Made by a program: the position numbers and the translations under genes. Below are positions 48,241 to 59,300 of a DNA stretch of 64,000 nt, one piece after another (the stretch's first letter is position 1; every line of letters starts with the position of its first letter). Under the pieces are notes generated by a model. The model saw only the letters and a program-made list of their open reading frames with translations. It made no database searches and had not been told where the DNA came from. This DNA comes from Argopecten irradians (taxonomy: Eukaryota; Mollusca; Bivalvia; Pectinida; Pectinidae), in assembly GCF_041381155.1 (NCBI RefSeq), contig NC_091144.1:20841544-20905543 (forward strand), written 5' to 3'.

Positions 48241-51200
48241 CTAACCGAATTTTATAACATATATGTATAATTCATTTTTCACAAAAAATAATACGGGCAG
48301 CCACTTGAAACGTCATGATATACACGTGCATATCAAAAGGTCTCCAATACTTTTAAATGACATACGCATCAATTTACTAGTAAACGTTTCAGTCATAATT
48401 TGCGTGCACCTGTGTTTTGGCTGAGGTGACCAAGATTGCATTTTACGGTCTCGGAATAGAAGTTGAGAGTGCTTGTTCTACGCATGTTCATCGAAATTTA
48501 ACTGTCGAAAACAGATATATCTAGATTTTATATCCGATGAAAAGTTACATAATATAAGACCACGATCCAGAGTATCGTGGGTAGCGATAGGCCAAGGACA
48601 CCTCCTTGCAGGTGGTTATGGGATTTGCAAATTATTTAGTCTAGATGAAATAAACGATTATTCTAATTACTGGTTTATTTCATAATAATGAATGTACTTG
48701 CAATATTTCCAATGTTGGACATTTTTATATTGCTATAATTAATATCGATGCTGCTTTCGTTTGTGCGATGAGATGAGATGAGGAGGTTTTGCTGAGTCAT
48801 TTCGGTTTTCCCTGTCGACACCACAAGTGACCGTGTATTCTGTTTTTCCTGCAACTTTGTCATTATACATACAGAAGATGGTATTCAAAACGAAAGCAAA
48901 TTGCCTGTTATTTACACGATTTCACTCAAAGCGAAACGCTTCTTTGATGATTAAGAAAAGATGCATTCACTAAATATAATGAGTGTGTACTCCTTTTGAC
49001 TACCGTGGGAAATATGTAAGCGACGTCATTCCGGTGATTGTGACGTCACTGTTTGGCGGGACTGACTGCCGTTTCATTCACTCCTACTAAAAGTGACGTC
49101 ACTGGAATGTTCGGGATCAAGCCATCAAATTTAGAAATTGAATCAAACGAAAGAAATTAAACATTTATTTACTGACATCGTAATATTTTCCTATTGCAAC
49201 TGTTACAGGAAATTCTTATTGTCCGGTATCGAGTTTTGTGCCCGACTAATGTCGATATTAACGCTGAAAATGCATTGTTTCTTGATATTTTTCCTCTTCT
49301 TTTGTTGACTTTAAATTCGTAAAATGAACTTAACCCGCGAAGGGCGTCAGAACGTTTGTTTTCAACGGACCTTCCAATTATGGCAACAGTGACTATTTGC
49401 ATCAGGGAAATAGGGACACAAAAAGTCGATTTTCTCCAAAAGTAAGTAAGTTACACTACATTAATTTAGCTGGAACACTTAAAAAATCGTTCTTATTTCA
49501 AAACAATTGGAATTATGAAGATATCTTTTACAGTATTTTTATTATTATTATTATATATAATGTAAGTAAATTACAAGGTAACCTATACTTACATTATATA
49601 TAATTGGCTTCTAAGGTAAATGTGTTTTTCGTTTAAATATCACATACATTGTATATAACAATAATGACAATAAAAAAGCCAACCGAATTTTATAATATAT
49701 ACATTTAATTCATTTTTTTTTCACAAAAATAATACGGACAGCCACTTGAAACGTCATTATATACACGTGCAAATGACATACTTATCAATTCACTAGTAAA
49801 CGTTTCTGTCATAATTTGCGTGCCCCTGTGTATTGGCTGAGGTGACCAAGATTGCATTTTACGGTCTCGGATAGCAGTCGAGACTGCTTGTTTGACACAT
49901 GTTCATAGAAATTTAACTGTCGAAAACAGATATATCTAGATTTAATATCCCATGAAAAGTTACATAATATAGGACCACGATCGAGAGCATCGTGGGTAGC
50001 GATAGGCCAAGGACGTCTCCTTGCAGGCGGTGTATGGGATTTGCAAATTATTTAGTCTAAATGAAATAAATTATTATTCTAATTACTGATTTATGTAAAA
50101 ATGATTGTACTTGCAATATTTCCAACGTTGGACATTTTTATTTTGCTATAACTAATATCGATGCTGCTATCGTTTTTGCGATGAGATGAGATGAGGAGGT
50201 TTTGCAGAGTCATCTCGGTTTTCCCTGTCGACATCAAAATAAAACTTGTATTGTAAGATAGTGAACGTGTATTCCACAGGGGCCTGGCACGATTTTTTTA
50301 ACCAACAGTATACAGTATATACTATACTATATATATGTATACTGTTGGTTAAAAAAATTCGTACCAGGTCCCTTTGGTGTATTCTGTTTATCCTGCAACT
50401 TTTTCATTATACATCCAGAAGATGGTATTCAAAACGAAATCAAATTGCCTGTTATTTACACGATTTCGCTCAAAGCGAAACGCTTTTGTAAAGATAAAGA
50501 AAAGATGCATGCACTAAACCGAATGAGTGTGTTATACTCATTTTTACTACCGTGGGAAATATGTAAGCGACGTCATTTCGGTGATTGTGACGTCACTGTT
50601 TGGCGGGACTGACTGCCGTTTCATTCACTCCTACTAAAAGTGACGTCACTGGAATGTTCGGGATCAAGTCATCAAATTTAGAAATTAAATCAAACGAAAG
50701 AAATTACACATTTATTTAATGACATCGTAATATTTTCCTACTGCAACTATTACAGGAAATTCTTATTATCCAGCATCGAGTTCTGTGCCCGACTGATGTT
50801 GATATTAGAGCTGAAAATACATTGTTTCTTGATATTGTTCCGCTTCTTTTGTTGACTTTAAATTCGTAAAATGAACTTAACCCGCGAAGGGCGTCAGAAC
50901 GCTTGTTTTCAACGGGAATAAACACCGTGGTGATAAAGACCTTCCAAGTATGGCAAAAGTGAATATCTGGATCGGGGAAATAGGGACACAAAAAGTTGAT
51001 TTTCTCCAAAAGTAAGTAAGTTACACTACATTAAATTTGCTGGAACACTTAAAAAATCGTTCTGATTTCAGAACAATTGGAATTATGAAGAAACCTCTTA
51101 CAGTATTATTATTATTACAAGCTAACCGATACTTACATTATATATATCATTGGCTTCTTATGTAAAATATATGTTTTCGTTAAATATCACATACAGTGTA

Positions 51201-52440
51201 TATAACAATAATGACAATAAAAAAGCTAACCTAGTTTTATAATTTCCGTGCCCCTGTGTTTTGGCTGAGGTGACCAAGATTTCATTTTACGGTCTCGGAA
51301 TAGCAGTTCAGACTACTTGTTTTATAAGTGTTCATAGAAATTTAACTGTTGAAAACAGATAAATCTAGATTTAATATCCCATGAAAAGTTACATAAGACC
51401 ACGATCGAGAGCATCGTGGGTAGCGATAGGCCAAGGACATCTCCTTGCAGGCGGTGTATGGGATTTGCAAATTATTTAGTCTAAATGAAATAAATGTTTA
51501 TTCTTATTACTGGTTTATGTAAATAATGAATGTTCTTGCAATATTTCCAACGTTGGACATTTTTATGTTGCTAAAATTAATATCGATGCTGCTATCGTTT
51601 ATGCGAGGAGATGAGATGAAGAGGTTTTACCGAGTCATCTCGGTTTTTCCCTGTCGACACCAACATAAAACTTGTATTGTAAGATAGTGACTGTGTATTC
51701 TGTTTATCCTGCAACTTTTTTATTATATATACAGAAGATGGTATTCAAAACGAAAGCAAATTGCCTGTTATTTACACGATTTCACTCAAAGCGAAACGCT
51801 TATATGATGATCAAGAAAAGATGCATTCACTAAACCGAATGAGTGTGTACTCCTTTTGACTACCGTGGGAAATATGTAAGCGACGTCATTCCGGTGATTG
51901 TGACGTCACTGTTTGGCGGGACTGACTGCCGTTTCATTCAATCCTACTAAAAGTGACGTCACTGGAATGTTCGGGATCAAGTCATCAAATTTAGAAATTG
52001 ACTCAAACGAAAGAAATTAAACATTTATTTACTGACATCGTAAAATTTTCCTATTGCATATATTACAGGAAATTCTTATAATTCGATATCGAGTTCTGTG
52101 CCCGACTAATGTCGATATTAATGCTGAAAATGCATTGTTTCTTGATATTGTTCCGCTTCTTTTGTTGACTTTAAACTCGTAAAATGAACTTAACCCGCGA
52201 AGGGCGTCAGAACGCTTGTTTTCAACGGGAATAAACACCGTTGTGATAAAGACCTTCCAAGTATGGCAAAAATGAATATCTGGATCGGGGAAATAGGAAC
52301 ACAAAAAGTCGATTTTCTCCAAAAGTAAGTAAGTTACACTACCTTAAATTTGCTGGAACACTTAAAAAATCGTTCTGATTTCAGAACAATTGGAATTATG
52401 AAGAAACCTCTTACAATATTTTTATTATTATTATTATATA
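48118..52440. repeat. Tandem triplication of a unit of about 1.4 kb
   Basis: Unit 1 is about 48118-49540, unit 2 49541-51105 and unit 3 51106-52440. All begin with a TTATTATT stretch and the LINE-tail words CACATACAGTGTATATAACA (unit 2 CATTG). They then share GGCTGAGGTGACCAAGATT, a double hairpin, GACGTCATTCCGGTGATTG (unit 2 TTTCGG), and a minus-strand frame with SDALRGLSSFYEFKVNKR. Unit 2 carries the family B foldback MITE (50275-50378); unit 3 has lost about 115 bp early on. The identity of the unit is unknown. Confidence 0.85.
50275..50378. mobile_element. Foldback MITE, family B, copy 3
   Basis: Inserted in unit 2 of the triplication and absent from units 1 and 3. GTGTATTC on both sides gives an 8-bp target duplication. 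It post-dates the duplication or was lost from the others. Confidence 0.75.
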
Positions 52441-52444
52441 TAAT

Positions 52445-54105
52445 GTAAGGTATGTACATCTACTCAACTAGTTGTCACAACACTTACATTATTCTTTGTA
52501 CAGATTAAGCCATGTTGAATATTGTATTACATGTATGTAATTCTATTTATGTTATCTTCAAATTGGAGGAAATAAAGAGAATAATGCATTTTTCGTCTCG
52601 GTTAACTTATATAGCTCATCGTCAGGAACATAGGTAAAGGTGTTGGTATTAATCACCTGTTTTAATTATGATGAATTGATCCTAATAGGCCTATAATGTA
52701 TCAGATTTCGACTTGTTTTGGAGAATATTACATACTTTATTAACGATTGTAGTATTTTGTTGATGGTTTATACAATTGTTTATATAGAGGATATATGGCA
52801 TTTATTCCACACTAGTGTGTTATTTTTTAAAAGTTAATAATTAATTTTCTCTTTGTTTCTGGCTTACTGAGTGGCCTATTCATATTTTTCAATCCGCGAT
52901 GAAGAAAAAAAAAAGTCCGAGAATGGCGCGGAAACCCGACGTTATCGTGACGTCACAATAGAAACATTGATGTTGCGTATTGATTTGGAAAAAAATAATC
53001 CCTTGGAAACAATCAACGGAATCGTACGTGTATTTCATTTTATAAAGTAGCATGGAAAATTAATTATAAGCGTTGTAGTCACTACGCGGATTCACACAGT
53101 TTGCAAACAAAATTTCGTTCATACCCCGATGAAATTAAAAAATAGTGACTTCAATGCTTAAACAAAAGACACGCGAAAAATAACTTACGAGTGTGGAACA
53201 AATTCCATATCCAATAACCACGAGTCGTGGGACCTGTTTCTACCACAATTATATCCGTTTTCAGCCGATATAAATACGACGAGGATGAGGTAACGTGTGT
53301 TTGCCAATATATGCAAATAAGATGTAGTGATATTTACATCAGCAAAAAGGCGCTAATCAATATTCAAAAGTCATATTTTGATAAAAAAATCCATTCATAT
53401 AAAAGTCTTCGAATTGGGAACAACTTTATGATGAAATATTTCTCATGTAACGTATTATTCAAGTTAATTTTTCAAGGTTACTCAAAATATAACACTCTTT
53501 GTCGGACTATAAAAAAACATGCGTACGGCAATGCCGTGCCGTTTACTTCCCGCCAAATAATCATCAAGCCATTGTAATCAAATTCAATTTCGTTTCGACT
53601 AATTTACTCGACCAAACTCACCAGTATTAAGATCCTTTTCCGTCAAAACGAGTTACACAGATTATTATACTTCACATAAAAACGTCACGTTTTTGAGACA
53701 TGCGATGACCTCGACGTATACTGTACGCTTTACATACATTGCAGAGTGACGTCACTCTATTTTCTATTATCAATGACGTTGACATATGACGATGTTGCAC
53801 TGAGATATAAGTAGTTCGGTCAAAGTTCACTGTGTCAGCCAATCAGAATGCGTACAGAGTTTATACCACGTGTGGTATAAACAAATTGTTAATTAACAGC
53901 TGAATTGTTTATCTGATACCCTGAGAGTTGAATAACAGCGTTTATTGTGGTAGATTTTTTTTATAACGTTTAATTAATTTGAATTTCTAATATATTTATA
54001 TGATAAATCTATTTTAAGTGATTTACGAACTTATAACACTTTGTTTATTTGTTTATCAGTTTAATTGTTTTTCCCGACACTTTGTAACTTTTGTGATTTT
54101 GTTGC
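52445..54105. other. Interval without recognised gene
   Basis: AT-rich. The longest frame (53227-53577, plus, 116 codons, with a poorly placed start) has no recognisable domain. The stretch 53690-53885 has a cluster of promoter-like motifs, listed separately. Confidence 0.35.
53740..53885. promoter_or_regulatory. Promoter-like motif cluster
   Basis: Contains GAGTGACGTCACTC (a CRE palindrome), AATGACGTTGACATATGACG, GCCAATCAG (CCAAT box) and the palindromic GTTTATACCACGTGTGGTATAAAC-type site. The last is an E-box core with 11-bp arms at 53859-53882. No gene starts nearby, so function is uncertain. Confidence 0.25.
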
Positions 54106-54109
54106 GACT

Positions 54110-54600
54110 CTTAAGACTTCGTTACTTTACTGTAGTTTTTGACACTTTATAACTTTGTAAAGGTTTTTGGCCCTTTGTAACTTTACTGTGGCTTTTAACA
54201 CTTTGTAACTTTACAGTGGCTTTTTACACTTTGTAACTTTTCTGTAGTTTTCGACACTTTGTATTTTTTTTCAGTTTTTGACAATTTGTAACTTCATTGT
54301 GTCTTTTGACACTTTGTAACTTTACTGTGGCCTTTGACGCTTTGTAACTTTGTTGCGACTTTTGACACTTTATAAGTTTGTTGTGACTTTTGATATTTTG
54401 TAACTTTGTTATAGTTTTTGACTCTTTGTAACTTTATTTTGGCTTTTGAAACTTTGTAACTTTACTGTAGTTTTTGACACCGTGTAACTATACTGTGGTT
54501 TTGATATTTTGTAACTTTACTGTGGTTTTGATATTTTGTAACTTTACTGTAGTTTTTGGCACTTAGTAATTTTGTTGTAACTTTACTAGGTCTTTTAATA
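54110..54600. repeat. 28-bp degenerate minisatellite
   Basis: About 17 loose copies of TTTGACACTTTGTAACTTTA followed by CTGTGGCT. It is much decayed, so older than the other arrays. Confidence 0.75.
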
Positions 54601-54693
54601 TTACTTTCAGCTCTTTGTTTCTGACTGGTAATTCTTTGTTAGTAACTTACTATAACACTTTGTGTGTCTCACTTTCCTGTGACCTACAGAACT

Positions 54694-55061
54694 TTAAAGG
54701 CCCACTACCTTTCCTTTCCGAAGCAAAATTTAAAGGTTTCTAAAAATATCAATACCCTAAGATTTCCTGTGTAATATCTGATACAGAAATGTAACAACGG
54801 AGATTCATATAGCTGTTTTGCCTTCTGGCGCAGTGATAATCAAGTACCGCTCGGTATTTTGGACGACGGCGGGAAACATAAGACGACCCGCGTAATGAAA
54901 AGTAAAATTTTATTCATTTCAATTAAATTGTTCAGAAGGCGATGATAAGTGTAAAATTAACGGTAATTAAATAACTTTTGCGACTCAATGCAATTATCGA
55001 TCTCGTTGTACATTCCAATTTTAAAAATTAAAAGCCGTTTCGGAAAGGTAGTGGGCCTTTT
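54694..55061. mobile_element. TTAA-flanked MITE, copy 3
   Basis: TTAA, AAGGCCCACTACCTTTCC at the left and CGGAAAGGTAGTGGGCC at the right; the right flank reads TTTA. The interior GACGACGGCGGGAAACATAA is shared with copy 2. Confidence 0.65.
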
Positions 55062-55139
55062 ACAACTTGTGAATTGCTTAATATAACACTTTGTCACGTT
55101 ATTGAGGATTTCTCATGCGATTCGTGGTATGCTGCAGTA

Positions 55140-55440
55140 AGTTAAAACTATAAAAGGACAGGAGCCCCAACATACGGTAGCCTCCCAAAACATACGGTAG
55201 CCTCCCAAACCATACGGTAACTTCCCAAAACATACGGTAGCCTCCCAAAACATAGTCATTCACACACACATTACATAGCATAGTAGGGAGGCCGTCATGC
55301 GGTAGCCTCCCAAAACATACAGTCATTCACACACACATAGCACATGGCATAGTAGGGAGGCCATCATACGGTAGCCTCCCAAAACATACAGTCATTCACA
55401 CACACATATTACATGGCATAGTAGGGAGGACGTCCTTAAA
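55140..55440. repeat. Tandem repeat with CATACGGTAGCCTCCCAAAA
   Basis: First a 20-bp unit (about 4 copies), then a longer unit of about 63-65 bp with CATTCACACACACAT and GCATAGTAGGGAGG. It is the reverse of the motif seen at 27410-27620 and 58380-58640. Confidence 0.75.
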
Positions 55441-55448
55441 TGACAATA

Positions 55449-55854
55449 TTTACAGTTTGCACTGACATGGACTCAATAACCATGCTTTCTAGTATTATCA
55501 TTATCAGTGTATAATGATAGTACAATACGTGCGGTGATTATATTGTTACGGGAATAGACCCCACTTTTGGTGGGAACATATGAATAACTCGATTCGAATC
55601 AGCTGTTCAATCGAATTCGTTGACGATGACGGAAGAGAAAAAATATGGATATTTTAATAAAAAATATGCAATTGTTGCGAGAATAAATTATATATGAGGA
55701 ATAGATTAATATTTTGTAGAGGTTATGAGGGTATAATGATAATAGAGCCCGTGTAAATTTTATATAAGTCGGCTTCGCCGGGGTTACATAATTTACACGT
55801 GCTCCATTATTATTATACCCTCATAACCTCAACAAAATATTAATCTATTCCTTA
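55449..55854. repeat. Dispersed hairpin repeat, copy 2
   Basis: Matches 26685-27130 along its length. The terminal inverted repeat is 55697-55854, with GAGCCCGTGTAAATTTTAT in the left arm and a GGCTTCGCCGGGG loop. Confidence 0.75.
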
Positions 55855-55904
55855 AATACATGTTGCTGTTACTATAACGTCACGCACAATAAATCAACAA
55901 ACAC

Positions 55905-55915
55905 TTTATTTTATT
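55905..55915 (-). terminator. Candidate poly(A) signal of the astacin gene
   Basis: The minus strand reads AATAAAATAAA about 355 bp downstream of the astacin-type stop codon, just before the hairpin repeat. It is the first good hexamer after the stop, but unproven. Confidence 0.35.
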
Positions 55916-56266
55916 GCTGGTGACCGATACAGCTTTTAATGTTGTTATCCTTAACGCTTGGTTACTAGGTACTAGTATGAGAATGTTTATTTGGTCTCGT
56001 ACTCTGGTTATTTCGCTTGATGCAAATTCAAAACTATATTAAATTAGCATAAAACAAAATCAGGACAAACACAAAACAACGTGTCAAAAACAATGCATTT
56101 ATAGATATATCAACATAAACTGTATGCAATTACATAATAACATGTACATATATTTTGGCACATCACGTAATGCTTATTTCAAAAAACAAAAACAAGATCC
56201 ATTATGTTCCTATAATTGTTTGTTAAGATAAATGCTTCAAAAATACTAGAGAGCAGCGTGCTTTGT

Positions 56267-56347
56267 CTAACAGGTTCCAATCGTGATCTCCATATCGTCT
56301 ATGGCATAGTTACCCCAGTTGGCACTAGCTGTCACCTCCAAAATCAA
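56267..56347 (-). CDS. Astacin exon: MAM end and stop
   Basis: LILEVTASANWGNYAIDDME, then ITIGTC and TAG (56269-56267). AIDDMEI and the final cysteine close the MAM domain, and the protein stops immediately, so no cytoplasmic tail follows. Confidence 0.85.
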   Translation of the reverse strand: MILEVTASANWGNYAIDDMEITIGTC

Positions 56348-59300
56348 CTGCAATAAGAAAACAATTGGTTAGTGTTTTGTTTTTAAATAACGTTGTCTGA
56401 TAAAATGTGTAATAATATATTCACTTTATTACCGTTTCTACTTTCGGCATTTACGAAATCTTGATTGGAATTTTACAAAATCATTTCAGTAATATTGATG
56501 GGGGTTATGTTTCATGTGATATTTTATTTAGAATAATACTTTACTGCAATCCATCGACAATCTACTGCAAACTAACTATTTACGTGGCTACTAAATGTCG
56601 GATTTCCGTTTCATATTAGGTTCGCGGAGATAAACGTTCGCAGACAAGTTGGACGAATTTTGAAAGCTTTCACTAAAACTGATGCAAATCCTAGTTCGCA
56701 ATGACAATGTTTTTTTGCGACTTCAGTTTGATCACGAAATCTGCAAAGTAAAACGGACTCGCAAATAAATTGGTTTACAACAATCTCCAGACGATACCTT
56801 GAAGGTCCCTGTATTTTGTATGACCACTTCTGCCCGTTTCCATGACCGAGTCTTTGGTTTGGTGTCCAGAGTCCATAACACAACCTTTTGTTCATCTTCG
56901 TCCACTGACAATACCCGAAAGTGTCCGAGCTGATAGCCGTATGCATAATACCAGAACCTCAAGCAGCTGGTCGAGCCACTGTTTTTGAAGTCAGGACTTG
57001 TCATGCGGGCAACAGAGCCTATTTTCTACAAAAAATAGATGAAAGGTAAATGGTTATGGTAAAGATATATCACGCGATAGTATTAGGCCAAACAAAATTA
57101 TATGCATGTTTCAGGTTACATGACTGAAAAATAGGGTAGGTTGGTCGGAATTTTTTATTTTTTTTATTTTTTTATTTTTTTTTTTTTGGCGGGGGTGGGG
57201 GGTTAAGTTGTTTTATTACTACATTACAAAGTAATTTGTCTTTCAGGCTTTAGGCTGGCTAGTAGTCTTTTATTTCTCAATTCCATAATTGAACTTTATC
57301 TGGATAAACTTGCAAGCGTGAAAATCTATATTGAAAACTTCACACACTACATTTTTGTTTTGAAAAAGTGTGATAAAATAGGTAGGGTCGGAGGTAAAAA
57401 GTAGGGTAGGTAGGGCTACCTGAAACATACATATTTTTGGCCTTACAAGAACCATACATATTTTATTCCTCAGTCTTTATCTAAAGGGCTCCAAGTTTGT
57501 GCAAATAAATGACCCTGACCTTTCAAAAGGTAACAAACTAGATATTTTGAGTGACATATCAATAATGCGATCATGTTAGAGTAACTATAAATGACAGGCC
57601 TCCTGAATCATGGAACTGTTTTAATGTTGTCTCAATCCTAATTTTGTCTGGGCCGATGAGTAAAAGAAAAAATATTTTATGACGTCGTTTGTGGCTCCAA
57701 TGAAGGACTCTGACATTCACTTATCAGCTGTATATCAAGTAAAGCATGCTAAATCACGAACGAACTCCGTGATCATGAGGCCAAGATAACGTGTGAACAA
57801 CCTGCTGACTGTCCAGCAATTGTTTCTATTCACGAAAAGAACTGACCTTGTCATTATCTGACTCGACAAGGAACGAGCCTTTCCCAGACGTGTGATCCTT
57901 GTAAGGTCCCAGGACGACCCAGCGTGCCCTGCGCCACTGTAAATCGGAGGTAGGGGACGACCGCGTCATACCACACACACTTGTGTCGAAATCACAATAG
58001 AATAGTCGGTCGCCTTGGTTAAAAGCTGAAAAATAAACAAAGATTGTTTACCTATATACGATATTAAAGCGCGTTTCGTCAAAATTATACGTAAATTTTG
58101 AGTTACTTAACGACGTAGGTAAATTTCGATTTAACGTCGATTAGTCTCCTCTTCCGGTGATTGCGACGTCATTCGACGTCTTGTTAATGTTAATAACATT
58201 TAATTGTATTGTGTAGTTGTTTGGTTGTGTGATGATACATGGATATGGACATTTCAGCCTCATTGTCATAAAGAGTGTTGTCGTGTCTATATATCATAAA
58301 TAAGCAACGTTAAGAGCGGCCAGATCTTAGATGGGTTACATTTTCGTTGGTTCGGGCCCGGCCTCGGCATGTTACAGCTGGTTGGTTGAGTAGGTTAACG
58401 TCGTCAGGGTTATTTAAGGACGGTCCCCCGTGTGTGTGGTCTGTTGCGTGTGAAGTAATTACGTGTTTTGGGAGGCTGCGGTATGTCCTTGTTCCTTACC
58501 CTTATATTGACAATGGGCAAACCAGTCGTTCCACTCCCATGATGTTTAGCTTTAAGCAGGAGCAGAAACTTCTACTATGGTGTTTTTCGACCAGGGAACA
58601 GAACTCACCAGAACATGCTCGTGGCCTAAATTGAGGCGGTGTCAAGGGAGATGTTAAGAAAATAAGTTTAATAAGATGAAGAGAAAATATAATATCCCAA
58701 ACTTGATCGCCTTTTACGATCAAACGCCTAACCTGAAGGAAAGTACATATATATTATGTATCAGCAATGAGAATGGACAACAGACTAATCTTTTAACATT
58801 TTCACATGACGTTGGGGATATTCCCAGCAAGTTATTAATGGCATTTTCTCGAAACGATCTTCTCCCAAAATTTCAATTTTGATGAAAATGTACTGTTTTC
58901 TTTGTCTTACTTACCACTTATTGCTTGAACTTTGAACTGAAATCCCCCGGATGTCCTGACGTGACCTTTAGAACCAGAGAACCGGACCATAACAAAGTTT
59001 GAGGAGGACAATGGGAATTCTTTATAACCATTGACACCACAGAGTCTGAAAGTAAAAAAAAAAACACCCAAATATATCAAAACAATGACACTTGCCACTT
59101 ATATATATGATGTAATTTTACAAGCTCACGGGCTCTTTGGAATATTTCACAGGGACCTGGCACGATTTTTTTAACCAACAGTATACATATTTATATTAAA
59201 GTATCAATAATATATATATGTGTGTGTACTTTTGATTAAAATCAAATCGTGCCAGGTCCCTGTGGAATACGTAGTTTAGAATAAAAACGCTACATTAAGT

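Noticed and set aside
53227-53577. 116-codon plus-strand frame
   Set aside because: No domain, no repeat of the frame elsewhere and no splice or promoter support in register.
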